DNA of 64,000 bases, taken from NCBI RefSeq assembly GCF_000829195.1, contig NZ_AP013294.1:1251001-1315000 (forward strand), read 5' to 3'. Position 1 is the stretch's first letter. Each line of letters opens with the position of its first letter. Source of the stretch: Bacillus sp. OxB-1. GTDB taxonomy: Bacteria > Bacillota > Bacilli > Bacillales_A > Planococcaceae. This document shows, in pieces, positions 1 to 8,722 of the stretch. The notes under the pieces are model-generated. The model made no database searches, was not told the DNA's origin, and saw only the letters and a program-made list of their open reading frames with translations. A program made the position numbers and the translations under genes.

Positions 1-2
1 AG

Positions 3-371
3 GGATTCAGCAACACGATCCGTTGGAATATCGGACATATTTATGTTGTTATGGAGAACTTCATTTCAAAGGCGTTGCCTGGTTATGAAGTGGTGAATGC
101 CGAATGGATGCCGCTTTTTGTTCCGGGTTCCAGCCCATCCAAGTGGGAAACGGAAGCCCCGTCCAACAAGGAATTATGGGATGCGTTGAAAGAGCAGGAG
201 CAACGGGTGACTTCGGCGTTGGAAGGCAAGTTGAACGATCCGTTGCCGGAGCCGGTGCAGATCCGGGATCATAAGATGGAAACGGTCGACGCCCTCGTCC
301 AATTTACAGTATGGCATGAAGGTGTACATGCCGGCGTAATCTCCGGGTTGAATCGCGTCGTATCCAAGTAA
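3..371 (+). CDS. DinB-family protein, C-terminal part (5' truncated by window edge)
   Basis: The reading frame is open from the first bases of the window (codons start at base 3), so the gene begins outside. An internal ATG at 51 is not the real start, because the frame before it reads NTIRWNIGHIYVV, the conserved N-terminal helix of DinB four-helix-bundle proteins. A metal-binding-type histidine lies in VWHEGVHAGVISGL near the C-terminus. DinB proteins are putative metal-dependent enzymes; some are thiol transferases such as BstA. The exact substrate cannot be told from this fragment. A strong terminator follows the stop codon. Confidence 0.75.
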   Translation, partial: GFSNTIRWNIGHIYVVMENFISKALPGYEVVNAEWMPLFVPGSSPSKWETEAPSNKELWDALKEQEQRVTSALEGKLNDPLPEPVQIRDHKMETVDALVQFTVWHEGVHAGVISGLNRVVSK

Positions 372-382
372 GCTTAGCGTGG

Positions 383-418
383 AAGACTGTCTTGAAGGAA
401 TTCGAGATGGTCTTTTTT
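383..418 (+). terminator. Intrinsic terminator of the DinB-family gene
   Basis: AAGACTGTCTTGAA and TTCGAGATGGTCTT pair (with G-U wobbles) around a GGAA loop, followed by TTTTTT. It lies just after the DinB stop codon. Confidence 0.8.
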
Positions 419-440
419 ATTTGTGACCGGGGATGGTATT

Positions 441-544
441 TTGATTGCATTCGAAAGGGGATTGTTAGCGTTCGGAGTTGATTTGCTTATGTTCGGACGT
501 AGTTTGCTTACGCTCAGACATAGTTTTCTTACGTTCAACGTTCG
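441..544. repeat. Short-word tandem array A (about 21-nt units)
   Basis: Five consecutive units of 20-21 nt start at 441, 462, 482, 503 and 524. Each begins with a TTTGCTTA/TTGATTGC-like word followed by a GTTCGG-like core; the last few bases of each unit vary. The array lies in the convergent gap between the DinB terminator and the terminator of the cobalamin operon. The same word builds arrays at 14631-14777 and, inverted, 26044-26168. Small frames through it give repetitive peptides that I do not regard as genes. Confidence 0.75.
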
Positions 545-603
545 ATAGCCTGCAAAAAGCTTTGCAGTTGGGTGAAGTGACGATTATCCATGCACGACAA
601 ACA

Positions 604-634
604 AAAAAAACCGCCCTCAACGGACGGCTTTTCA
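604..634 (-). terminator. Intrinsic terminator of the cobalamin operon
   Basis: On the minus strand, GCCGTCC, loop GTTGA, GGGCGGT, then an uninterrupted T8 run. It abuts the cobA stop codon and ends the ten-gene operon. Confidence 0.8.
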
Positions 635-1396
635 ACGTGGTGCGACTGATTCCTTTTCGAACCATTGGATCGTGTCGCGCAAGCTGACGACGCTGCCGAC
701 GACGATGATGGCGGGGTGGGTGATGGCTGCCTCAGCGGCGATGCCTTCAATTGTTTCCAATGTCCCAGTCACGGTGCGCTGCTTTTCCAACGTGCCCCAT
801 TCGATGAGGGCGACCGGGGTTGTTCCGTCTTTCCCGTGCTCGACCAGCTGGCCGCAAATATAGGATAGGTTTTGGACACCCATATAGAAGACGAGCGTGT
901 CAATTCCCGTTGCGTAGGCTTTCCATTTCTCTTCGACAAAGTTGCCTTGGTGCAAATGACCTGTGATCATGGCAAAGGAAGAACTGTGGTCCCGGTGTGT
1001 TACGGGAATGCCCGCAAACATCGGAGCCGCAATGCCTGCAGTGACTCCGGGGACGATTTCGTATGAAATGCCAGCATGCTTCAAGACCGCCGCCTCTTCG
1101 GCGACTCGTCCGAACACTGCCGGATCGCCGCCTTTCAAACGGGTGACGGTCAGCCCTAGGGACGCCTTTTCTACGAGCAAGTCATTGATTTCCTCTTGAC
1201 GCAAGGTATGGTGTTTCGGCAATTTTCCGCAATAAATGAGCTCTGCCTCGGGCTTCGCATGTTCCAATAACTCCGAGTTCGCCAATCGGTCGTAAACGAT
1301 GACATCCGCCTCTTGAATACATTCCAATCCGCGGACTGTGATCAGTTTGACATGGCCGGGTCCTGCACCGACGAGATAGACTTGTCCTGTTGCCAT
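632..1396 (-). CDS. cobA: Uroporphyrinogen-III C-methyltransferase (SUMT)
   Basis: Transfers two methyl groups from SAM to uroporphyrinogen III (C2 and C7), giving precorrin-2, the branch point to cobalamin and siroheme. At 254 aa it is the stand-alone SUMT length, without the CysG dehydrogenase/chelatase part. Tetrapyrrole methylase signatures are the N-terminal GAGPGHVKLIT (about residues 10-20) and RLKGGDPAVFGR (86-97). It is the last gene of the operon and starts inside cbiG: the ATG is preceded by GGGAGG, and the two frames overlap by 55 nt. No precorrin-2 dehydrogenase is in the window, so that activity (SirC type) must come from elsewhere. Confidence 0.93.
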   Translation of the reverse strand: MATGQVYLVGAGPGHVKLITVRGLECIQEADVIVYDRLANSELLEHAKPEAELIYCGKLPKHHTLRQEEINDLLVEKASLGLTVTRLKGGDPAVFGRVAEEAAVLKHAGISYEIVPGVTAGIAAPMFAGIPVTHRDHSSSFAMITGHLHQGNFVEEKWKAYATGIDTLVFYMGVQNLSYICGQLVEHGKDGTTPVALIEWGTLEKQRTVTGTLETIEGIAAEAAITHPAIIVVGSVVSLRDTIQWFEKESVAPR

Positions 1397-2496
1397 TTCG
1401 GTTCCCTCCCATCAAATGTTTTCCGTGCAATCGATATCGTGACATTGCCGCTTTTCTTCTTTTCCAAGAGCAACGTATCCGCATCTGCGGATAGTTTCGC
1501 TGCTGGCTCGCTGACGCCATAAGCCCCTGTGAATTTGAATACGGTCTCTGACGGGTTTTCAATCGGCACGGCGTTCAATTGGTCCGGTGCATACCAGGTG
1601 AACTCCCACCCATATTTCTTACACACTTCCAACAGACCATCTTCATCTTTTTTCAGCTCAATCGTCGAAATGCCTTTGACGGATTGAAGGGACAGTTGCA
1701 GTTCCGCCAAAGTGGATACGATCACTTCTTCTATCTCTTCCGCAGAAGTGCCGCGGTTGCAGCCGATTCCCAGATGGAGGGTTTTCGGTCGATAGAGGAC
1801 CCAGTTATCCGAGAGGGGACCTGTTGTCAAATGTTCAGGGATGATCCGGTCTGTAATGACCAGGGCCGCTTTGAATTCTTTCTTCAGTGCCTCTTCACAA
1901 GAGTCGACCACTTGGATGTGGGAAGGGATCGCGCGTTCATGTTTCCACCAATTCCGTTCCCCGGCCTCTTGGACGACGACGAGCGGCTCTTCATTCACAA
2001 CGGAAGCGCTGGCGGTGACGATATGGGTTTCATCTTCGATCGTCCAACCGAAATCTCGTCCGAAAATATCGACGGGGATCGTCTTTTGGACGTCAGAGGC
2101 GGTCGTGATGACAGGAAGGGCCCCCAGTTTTTCCGCCACGATATTGGTCAGGTCATTCGCCCCGCCGACATGCCCCGACAGGACGCTGATTGCAAATTGG
2201 CCCCTGTCATCGACGCAGACAACAGCCGGATCGACTTTCTTGTTTTTCATAATAGGCCCGATCATCCGCACCATCGCGCCCAAGGAAATGACCGACACTA
2301 TGCCGTCATATTTGGCGAACATGTCTGGAAGTAATAGGCGGATTGAGCCGTCAAATAACGTGAAACCCCGTTCATCTTCATCTCCGTAGGCGAATTTACG
2401 CATATAATAGACATCCGCAGTCGGCATTTTCTCCTTCAGTTCCCGGATCAGCTGGACACCGTGTTTCGTGATGGCGACGAGGACGACATTATCCAT
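1342..2496 (-). CDS. cbiG: Cobalt-precorrin-5A hydrolase
   Basis: CbiG opens the delta-lactone of cobalt-precorrin-5A and releases the C20 fragment as acetaldehyde, a step specific to the anaerobic (cobalt-early) pathway. The N-terminal domain starts VVLVAITKHGVQL; the conserved C-terminal CbiG domain begins near LGIGCNRGTSAEEIE (about residue 240). It follows cbiF with an 8-nt overlap. Oddity: the C-terminal tail reads on through the ribosome binding site and first codons of cobA for 55 nt, giving about 18 residues of probably non-conserved tail after ISIARKTFDG. This may reflect loss of an original stop codon. Confidence 0.92.
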   Translation of the reverse strand: MDNVVLVAITKHGVQLIRELKEKMPTADVYYMRKFAYGDEDERGFTLFDGSIRLLLPDMFAKYDGIVSVISLGAMVRMIGPIMKNKKVDPAVVCVDDRGQFAISVLSGHVGGANDLTNIVAEKLGALPVITTASDVQKTIPVDIFGRDFGWTIEDETHIVTASASVVNEEPLVVVQEAGERNWWKHERAIPSHIQVVDSCEEALKKEFKAALVITDRIIPEHLTTGPLSDNWVLYRPKTLHLGIGCNRGTSAEEIEEVIVSTLAELQLSLQSVKGISTIELKKDEDGLLEVCKKYGWEFTWYAPDQLNAVPIENPSETVFKFTGAYGVSEPAAKLSADADTLLLEKKKSGNVTISIARKTFDGREPKWQQDKSISSVQDPAMSN

Positions 2497-3283
2497 CGGC
2501 CGTCACTCCTTTGCGGAATCCGTGCGTGAAGGTTTTATCATACAGCTTCGATTCATAGCCGCCTTGTTCAACGAGTTTCGGATCTACCGCCGGACTGATG
2601 ATGACCATCGCCTGTTTGGTGATCCGGTTGGCGCGCATGTCTTCGCCGACTTTGTCGAGTGTCGTCCGGAGAATTAATTCATCCGGCCAAGTCGCTTTGT
2701 AGACGACGAGCACCGGAGCATCCTCCGCCCAGCCGGCTTCGTAGAATGATTTGACGACTTTCTTGATGAGCGTCGCACTGAGGAATAAAGAGACGGTGCA
2801 ATGATGCCGGGCCAAGTCCACAAGCTGTTCCTTTTCGGGAACTGGCGTCCGCCCCTCTGCACGGGTCAAGATGACCGTTTGCGTCAATTCCGGCACAGTG
2901 AGTTCGACACCCGCCCGTGCTGCCGATGCAAAGACGGAACTGACTCCCGGAATCACTTCATAGGAGATGCCGCGGTGATACAGCCGGCTCATCTGCTCCA
3001 GGATTGCCCCATAAATGGCGGGGTCTCCCGTATGGATGCGGGCCACGCTCTTACCTTCCTCGACGGCGCCCGCCATGATGTCAATCTGCTCTTCCAATGC
3101 CATGCCGGCACTTTTTAGTACAAGTGCACCCTCTTTCGTCTCGTCCATGAGCTTTTCATTGACGAGCGAGTCGGTGAACAGGACGACATCCGCGGTTTGC
3201 AACAGTTTCAAGCCCTTCACCGTAATCAATTCGGGGTCTCCGGGGCCAGCGCCGATAAAATAGACTTTTGCTTCGATGTTCAA
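2489..3283 (-). CDS. cbiF: Cobalt-precorrin-4 C11-methyltransferase
   Basis: SAM-dependent methylase of the corrin ring at C11. The tetrapyrrole methylase fold is shown by [14 protein letters not shown] at the N-terminus and HTGDPAIYGA (about residues 84-93). SRLYHRGISYEVIPGVSS is the typical CbiF/CobM region around residue 100. Length 264 aa is normal for the family. It lies between cbiL and cbiG in the same transcript, as in other Bacillales cobalamin operons. Confidence 0.92.
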   Translation of the reverse strand: MNIEAKVYFIGAGPGDPELITVKGLKLLQTADVVLFTDSLVNEKLMDETKEGALVLKSAGMALEEQIDIMAGAVEEGKSVARIHTGDPAIYGAILEQMSRLYHRGISYEVIPGVSSVFASAARAGVELTVPELTQTVILTRAEGRTPVPEKEQLVDLARHHCTVSLFLSATLIKKVVKSFYEAGWAEDAPVLVVYKATWPDELILRTTLDKVGEDMRANRITKQAMVIISPAVDPKLVEQGGYESKLYDKTFTHGFRKGVTADG

Positions 3284-3296
3284 ATGAATTCCCTCC

Positions 3297-4001
3297 TTAT
3301 TTCCGGACGAGCATAAGCGACAGGTAGTTCAGCTCCGCCGTTTTTAATTCCCGTACATCGTGCCAGACATTTTCTTCGCTGGACGTTACTTTCGTCGTGA
3401 CGACGGCTTTATCGACCAAGTCCATTTCCTCCAATAAATCAATCATTTCGGGAAGCACTTTCGCCACTTTCAAAAAGGCGACTGCATCATGGTCCTCCAG
3501 AGCTTTCCGCATCTGCTCGCGGTCGTCGGTCGCCGGGATGATGGCGAACCATTCATCGCCGTCCGCCAACGGCATCTTGAAACGGGATGCGGCGGCGTTG
3601 ACGGAGGAAATGCCGGGGACGGAGATACATTCAACATCCGGATACAACTGCGCCATTCTGCGCATGAGGTGCATGAATGTGCTGTACAGCATCGTGTCGC
3701 CTTCCGTCACGAAAGCCACTTCTTTTCCTTCTTTGACCTTTTCATAGACTTGGTTTGCCACATTCGTCCATTCCGTCTCCAAAATATCCTGTTCGCGGGT
3801 CATCGGAAAGACGAGGGGAAGCATTTCCTTTTCGGCCGGGTTGACGTAATGGTCGATGATTTGCTGGGCATAGCTTTTGCTGCCCCGGCGTGGTTTCGGG
3901 AATGCGACCACATCGGCCTCTTTCATCACCCGGTAGGCTTTGACGGTGATGAGCTCCGGGTCGCCGGGTCCTACACCGACGCCAATTACTTTTCCTAGCA
4001 T
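3297..4001 (-). CDS. cbiL: Cobalt-precorrin-2 C20-methyltransferase
   Basis: Methylates C20 of cobalt-factor II/precorrin-2, the first ring methylation after cobalt insertion. N-terminal [16 protein letters not shown], a [14 protein letters not shown] motif (about residue 100) and a [13 protein letters not shown] segment identify the CbiL/CobI subgroup of tetrapyrrole methylases. At 234 aa it has normal length. It overlaps the end of cbiET by 7 nt, suggesting translational coupling. Confidence 0.92.
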   Translation of the reverse strand: MLGKVIGVGVGPGDPELITVKAYRVMKEADVVAFPKPRRGSKSYAQQIIDHYVNPAEKEMLPLVFPMTREQDILETEWTNVANQVYEKVKEGKEVAFVTEGDTMLYSTFMHLMRRMAQLYPDVECISVPGISSVNAAASRFKMPLADGDEWFAIIPATDDREQMRKALEDHDAVAFLKVAKVLPEMIDLLEEMDLVDKAVVTTKVTSSEENVWHDVRELKTAELNYLSLMLVRK

Positions 4002-5215
4002 TCTGCTGTCTCCTTCCGCTTTGCTTGAATGATATAGACAGGGTTCAATCCTTCAAAGCGTGTCATATGTAAAATCGGTTTGCTGCGTGAAATTTGTGCA
4101 AGTGTGATATTGACGGCAAATCCTTCCGTTTCGAATGCTTTCACTGCGTTGTGCAGGTTTTCAATCGTCACTGCATTCAGGACAATTGTGCCGTTCGCTT
4201 TCAGCCGGCTGCAACAGATGTGCAGCAGTTCATTCATCTCGCCTCCCGAACCGCCGATGAAGACGGCATCCGGATCAGGGAATTCTTCGAGACGCTCCGG
4301 TGCTTTTCCGTGGACGAGCGTCACATCGGTGCGGAATTTTGAGAAGTTTTCCCGGCAATTGTCCAAGTCGGCTTCATTTTTCTCAATGGCGAAGACAGCG
4401 CCATCCCGGCAAATTTTCGCCGCCTCAATGGAAACGGAACCGGTGCAGGCGCCGATATCCCAAACGGTGCTCGTCCGGGTTAATTGCAATTCCCCGATGC
4501 TCAGCACCCGGATCTCTTTTTTTGTAATCAATCCTTTATCGGGCTTTCGTTGTGAAAATTCCGCATCGGGGATGCCGAGCGGCCAGACAGGGGCCTCCTT
4601 CACGCGCTTGAGAATGACGACATTCAATGGGTTCGCTTCGTAGTCGAGAAGTTCATGTAAATCAAACCAGCTGACTTTCTCGTCTGGTCCACCAACCGCT
4701 TCCGCAACGAATGCACGGTACTCATACATCCCGAACGACAGGAGATAACGGGCAATCTCCTGTGGACTGTTGTTGTGGTCCGTCAACAGGCACACTTTCG
4801 ACTGGCCATCAATTTTTTGGGCCAGTCCTGTCATCGGACGACCGTGGACGCTGAGAAAAACACTGTCTTGCCAAGATTCTCCCATGCGGCTGAACGCTTC
4901 CTGAATGGAACTCAGTGCCGGGTAAATCTCGATGTGCTCGAGTTTATTCGCCAAATAACCGCCGATCCCATAGAATAACGGATCGCCGGATGCCAAGACG
5001 ACAGTTTCTTTGTCGTCCTTCTGCAAATTGGCCACAACCGCAGAAAGCCCGCCGGTGACGGATAACTTCTCTCCCGCATAGTCGGGGAAGAAGGCGAGTT
5101 GACGGTCTCCGCCAACGAGCCGTTCACTCTGTTCGATCCATGTTTTATATATTGGCAAGAGGGAGTCTTGTCCTGCTTCGCCAATACCGATCACTTTAAT
5201 CGCTTTCTTCGCCAC
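3995..5215 (-). CDS. cbiET: Cobalt-precorrin-7 C5 / precorrin-6B C15 methyltransferase with decarboxylase (CbiE-CbiT fusion)
   Basis: A two-domain enzyme. The N-terminal half (to about residue 205) is a tetrapyrrole methylase of the CbiE type, with [14 protein letters not shown] and FLSVHGRP. The C-terminal half is a class I SAM methyltransferase of the CbiT type, with [16 protein letters not shown] (motif I) and [16 protein letters not shown]. CbiT methylates C15 and decarboxylates the C12 acetate; CbiE methylates C5. The fusion equals CobL of the aerobic pathway and is normal in Bacillus. It overlaps the 3' end of cbiD by 20 nt. Confidence 0.93.
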   Translation of the reverse strand: MAKKAIKVIGIGEAGQDSLLPIYKTWIEQSERLVGGDRQLAFFPDYAGEKLSVTGGLSAVVANLQKDDKETVVLASGDPLFYGIGGYLANKLEHIEIYPALSSIQEAFSRMGESWQDSVFLSVHGRPMTGLAQKIDGQSKVCLLTDHNNSPQEIARYLLSFGMYEYRAFVAEAVGGPDEKVSWFDLHELLDYEANPLNVVILKRVKEAPVWPLGIPDAEFSQRKPDKGLITKKEIRVLSIGELQLTRTSTVWDIGACTGSVSIEAAKICRDGAVFAIEKNEADLDNCRENFSKFRTDVTLVHGKAPERLEEFPDPDAVFIGGSGGEMNELLHICCSRLKANGTIVLNAVTIENLHNAVKAFETEGFAVNITLAQISRSKPILHMTRFEGLNPVYIIQAKRKETAEC

Positions 5216-6308
5216 GATACGTCTCCCTCCCTAAAATTTCTTTTTTCATCGAAATGACGATCACTTCCACTTCCAAACCGCCGCCCACTTCGTCATAACA
5301 ATTTTTAGCGATGCGCTGGAGCAATAAAGTGAAGAACTTCGTATTGCCTGCTGCCATCACCATATCTCCGACTTGGGAAGCGGTGTTCGCATGGCGTGCT
5401 TCCTCGACAAGTTCCGGCGGCAAGCCCGCTTGTTCCACAAGATCGGCTAAAAAGTTGAAGTCGACAGGCGCACTTTTGGAATGAACCATCATGACGCCTT
5501 GCGCGACCTTGGAGAATTTCCCCATCATCCCGACGAGCGTCACTTTTTTCATCTTCCGGGCTTTGCATTGCTTCATCGTGAACCCGATGAAATCGCCCAT
5601 TTCAATAAACGCGTCTTCTTGAATATGGGGATGAAATTCGATGGCGAAGTCTTCGCTTCTGCCGCCGGTGCAGGCAACGACTTCTGTACAGCCGTTCTCC
5701 TTCGCAACATTGATCGCCTGGGCGATGCTGGCGCGGAAAGCGGCGGTTGAAAAGGGGACGACGGTGCCTCGCGTCCCAAGAATCGATATGCCGCCGATGA
5801 TGCCGAGCCGGCTATTCAATGTCTTTTTGGCAATCTCTTCTCCATCCGGGACGGAGATGACGATTTTAATGCCGCGCCCGATACCATACTCGTCCAAGAT
5901 TTCTTGCGCGGCCCGAAGGATCATCCTCCTAGGGACTGGGTTGATGGCAGCTTCGCCGACGGGGACGGGGAGGCCGGGTTTTGTTACACGACCGACGCCG
6001 GTTCCCCCGTCCAGTTCGATGCCGGGCGCGTCATTCCAGGAAACGGTTGAAATGATCCGGGCGAGATGCGTCGCGTCCGGGTCGTCTCCGGCGTCTTTGA
6101 TGATTTCCGCTGAAACCGACTTCGGACCGAGCGAGAGTTTATCCATCGTAAACGGGACCGTGTCGCCAATTGGCAAGGTGACAGTCACCTTTACAATTTG
6201 TTCTTGAAGAATAAGGGAAAGAAGAGCCGCTTTCGTTGCTGCCGTGGAATTGGTGCCGGTCGTATAGCCATGCCGAAGTTCTTTCTTCTCTTCCGTTTGT
6301 TTCTTCAT
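5196..6308 (-). CDS. cbiD: Cobalt-precorrin-5B (C1)-methyltransferase
   Basis: Methylates C1 of the corrin ring. The signature [17 protein letters not shown] lies at the N-terminus, followed by the glycine-rich [17 protein letters not shown]. The frame is open 62 codons further upstream, but that part lies inside cbiC in another frame. I choose the ATG at 6308 because it immediately precedes the signature and sits one base after the cbiC stop codon. The resulting 370 aa is the usual CbiD length. Confidence 0.92.
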   Translation of the reverse strand: MKKQTEEKKELRHGYTTGTNSTAATKAALLSLILQEQIVKVTVTLPIGDTVPFTMDKLSLGPKSVSAEIIKDAGDDPDATHLARIISTVSWNDAPGIELDGGTGVGRVTKPGLPVPVGEAAINPVPRRMILRAAQEILDEYGIGRGIKIVISVPDGEEIAKKTLNSRLGIIGGISILGTRGTVVPFSTAAFRASIAQAINVAKENGCTEVVACTGGRSEDFAIEFHPHIQEDAFIEMGDFIGFTMKQCKARKMKKVTLVGMMGKFSKVAQGVMMVHSKSAPVDFNFLADLVEQAGLPPELVEEARHANTASQVGDMVMAAGNTKFFTLLLQRIAKNCYDEVGGGLEVEVIVISMKKEILGRETYRGEESD

Positions 6309-6309
6309 A

Positions 6310-6960
6310 TCAATCGAGTTGAGTCGCCATGAGCGAGATGGCATTGACCGCCGCAACAGTGACAGGGCTGCCGCCTTTTCGCCCGATGTTCGTAATGAAT
6401 GGAATATCCAGCTTCGCCAATTCGGCTTTGGATTCTTCGGCAGATACAAAGCCGACCGGCATTCCGATAACAAGTCCGGGACGTGCTTCCCCATTTTTCA
6501 CAAGACGAATCAATTCCAGCAGGGCAGTCGGGGCATTACCGATCGCAAAAATGCCGCCTTCCGCTTCCTTTACAGCTTTCTGCATGGAGATAATCGCACG
6601 GGTCAAGTTCTGCTTTTTCGCTTCAGCCATGACATCCGGGTCGGAAATATAGACACGGACATCTCCGCCGTATTTTTCAATCCGCGGCTTACTTACGCCG
6701 ACTTGCACCATCTGGACATCCGCAACAAGCGGCTTTCCGCTGCGGATCGCTTCGATGCCGGCACGGATGGCGTCTGGATGGAAGACCAGGCTTCTGCCTA
6801 GGTCGAAATCGGCCGAAGCATGAATGACCCGCTGGACGACCGGATACTGTTCTGCTGTAAAGGGATGGTCCCCCAGTTCGTCTGTGATGATTTTAAAGCT
6901 CAAATCCTCGATTTCCTGCGGCTGGATTGTCGCCGGTTTAAACTCTGTCTGGAAATTCAT
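6310..6960 (-). CDS. cbiC: Cobalt-precorrin-8 methylmutase
   Basis: Moves the methyl group from C11 to C12 to give cobyrinic acid. The segment VIHASADFD carries the conserved catalytic histidine (about residue 47). GMPVGFVSAEESK and NIGRKGGSPVTVAAVNA near the C-terminus are standard for CbiC/CobH. Length 216 aa is typical. It overlaps cbiJ by 4 nt (ATGA) and is followed at once by cbiD. Confidence 0.93.
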   Translation of the reverse strand: MNFQTEFKPATIQPQEIEDLSFKIITDELGDHPFTAEQYPVVQRVIHASADFDLGRSLVFHPDAIRAGIEAIRSGKPLVADVQMVQVGVSKPRIEKYGGDVRVYISDPDVMAEAKKQNLTRAIISMQKAVKEAEGGIFAIGNAPTALLELIRLVKNGEARPGLVIGMPVGFVSAEESKAELAKLDIPFITNIGRKGGSPVTVAAVNAISLMATQLD

Positions 6961-7733
6961 TTCACACTCTCCTCCAATGTCGTTTGTAGTTGTTCAATAA
7001 GCGGGGCGAATGAAGAATAGACCTCGCCGTAATCGATTTTCGGACGACGGATCATGACGACGGGAATCCCCAGTTCCAGCGCGGCCTCTACTTTTTCATC
7101 CACCGATCCGACTTTCCCGCTCTCTTTCGTCACCATTAGGGTTACGTCAAATTGTTGATAGAGTGCCCGGTTCAGCTCATACGAAAAGGGGCCTTGAATC
7201 GCGACGATGTTTTTCTGTTCAACACCGAGTGCCGCGCATTTCTCCATATTGTCCAGGCGGGGGAGCATCCGGGCGATGAGGCGGACACCTTCTACACCGA
7301 TAAGCTTTTTGGCGAACGTCTCCAATGTTTTACTGCCGGTCGTAAGCATGATATTGCCCTTCCGTTCCAGTGCGACGTCGGCCGCCTCTTCGTAAGTGGC
7401 AACGGAGACGACTCGATCGTCGTACTGATCGATCTGCTCGCGTTCATAACGGAAATAGGGGACTCCTGCGTTTGTCGCCGCTTCAATCGCGTTTTTGGAT
7501 GCTTCTTCTGCGAACGGGTGGCTTGCGTCAACGATGGCTTTCATATTTTCTTCCTGGATGATTGCAGCCATCTCTTCGGCAGTCAGTCTTCCGATATGGA
7601 CACGGAGGCCCGCTTCCAAGAGGGCATAGCTTGCATTTTCCGTCACTACCGTCGTGAGTGGATCAAAGCCTTTTTCTTTTAATTCGATCGCCAATTCCCG
7701 GGCATCGCTCGTTCCCGCTAAAAACAGAATCAC
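6957..7733 (-). CDS. cbiJ: Cobalt-precorrin-6A reductase
   Basis: NAD(P)H-dependent reduction of the ring of cobalt-precorrin-6A. It starts MILFLAGTSDARELA and carries the diagnostic DASHPFAEEASKNAIEA (about residues 68-84) and TTGSKTLETFAK. Length 258 aa fits CbiJ/CobK. It overlaps both neighbours by 4 nt (ATGA junctions), showing tight coupling within the operon. Confidence 0.92.
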   Translation of the reverse strand: MILFLAGTSDARELAIELKEKGFDPLTTVVTENASYALLEAGLRVHIGRLTAEEMAAIIQEENMKAIVDASHPFAEEASKNAIEAATNAGVPYFRYEREQIDQYDDRVVSVATYEEAADVALERKGNIMLTTGSKTLETFAKKLIGVEGVRLIARMLPRLDNMEKCAALGVEQKNIVAIQGPFSYELNRALYQQFDVTLMVTKESGKVGSVDEKVEAALELGIPVVMIRRPKIDYGEVYSSFAPLIEQLQTTLEESVK

Positions 7734-8617
7734 GGTGCGACCTCCTCGTGTGCATGATGATGATGGTGGTCATGGACATGGTCATGGTCGTGATCATGAT
7801 GGTGGTGATGATGGACGTCCATATGTTCCAGAGCATGCAGGCGGAATTCGCAGACATCGCAGTTCAATTTGGCCGCGCCAAGCAACGCTTCTTCCACACG
7901 GTCTTGGAACACATCCTTCACTTCATCCCGGAAACCGAAGTAGTCGGTCATCTGCAATTGATTCACAGGATATTGCTCTTTTAGCGCAGCGAGTTTATCA
8001 TGCATGCGGTTCATCAGGACACCTGTGAAGAAAAGATAAGGGACGAGAAAAACCTGCTTCGCTCCGAGGGTGACGGCACGGGCCACCCCGTCTTCCACAG
8101 TCGGTTTCGTTACACCGATAAAGGCTGATTCAACAGGGAGATGGTCAAAACGTTCGGATAACAGGCGCCCGATTTTGTATAGATCGCTATTGGCATCAGG
8201 GTCGCTGGAACCGCGGCCGATGAGTAGGATGACGGCGTCTTCCGCTTCGTTCGTCAGCCCTTGTTCCCGTAAGCAGTTCTCCAGCATATCAATGATCCGA
8301 TTGTGGATGCCGACCGGGCGTCCGTAATTGAACGTGACGGCTGGGTATTTGACTTTCGCTTCGTCGATGGCAGCAGGGATATGCAGTTTGGAGTGGCCCG
8401 CAGCCAGGAACATCATCGGAATGAGACTGACAGACGTCGCTCCGCGCTCGATGCAGCGGTCAATGCCTTGTGAAATATCGGGCTGGGCGAATTCGAGATA
8501 ACAGGTTTCGATGATAGGTTCCGAGAATCTCGGCGTGATCTGGTCGACGAACTGAAGAATCTCCTTGTTTCCGTTCGGATCTTTACTGCCATGACCGACA
8601 AAAAGAATTGCTTGCAT
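7730..8617 (-). CDS. cbiX: Sirohydrochlorin cobaltochelatase, long form with His-rich tail
   Basis: Inserts cobalt into sirohydrochlorin, the committing step of the anaerobic pathway. The chelatase start LFVGHGSKDPNGNKEI and a second half with LLIGRGSSDPDANSDL show the duplicated long CbiX form. After the fold comes a CDVC pair (about residue 257). Bacillus megaterium CbiX carries an MXCXXC motif and an Fe-S centre at the corresponding place. The C-terminus then has 16 histidines within 22 residues (positions 7747-7812 of the DNA), probably for cobalt storage or delivery. The gene overlaps cbiJ by 4 nt and is separated from cbiH60 by a 105-nt gap holding a small inverted-repeat element. Confidence 0.92.
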   Translation of the reverse strand: MQAILFVGHGSKDPNGNKEILQFVDQITPRFSEPIIETCYLEFAQPDISQGIDRCIERGATSVSLIPMMFLAAGHSKLHIPAAIDEAKVKYPAVTFNYGRPVGIHNRIIDMLENCLREQGLTNEAEDAVILLIGRGSSDPDANSDLYKIGRLLSERFDHLPVESAFIGVTKPTVEDGVARAVTLGAKQVFLVPYLFFTGVLMNRMHDKLAALKEQYPVNQLQMTDYFGFRDEVKDVFQDRVEEALLGAAKLNCDVCEFRLHALEHMDVHHHHHHDHDHDHVHDHHHHHAHEEVAP

Positions 8618-8653
8618 TTGTATTCCTCCGTTTCAATTTTGTTGGTTTTTGTT

Positions 8654-8722
8654 GGTGACAGTCACCAAGTCAATTCGGGAACAATTCCGAATAGTTTCCA
8701 AGTTGTGTAGGTGACTGTCACC
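8654..8722. repeat. 69-bp element bounded by 13-bp inverted repeats
   Basis: GGTGACAGTCACC (8654-8666) and GGTGACTGTCACC (8710-8722) are reverse complements of each other and each is itself nearly palindromic. Between them, ATTCGG and CCGAAT can form a small inner hairpin. The right copy abuts the cbiH60 stop codon. It fills most of the cbiH60-cbiX gap, the only sizeable gap inside an otherwise overlapping operon. Confidence 0.7.

Noticed and set aside
465..750. Small genes around array A
   Set aside because: Short repetitive frames over the array and the cobA 3' end; no ribosome binding site or conserved content.
1579..2334. 251-codon plus-strand frame opposite cbiG
   Set aside because: Antisense shadow; CbiG motifs are on the other strand.
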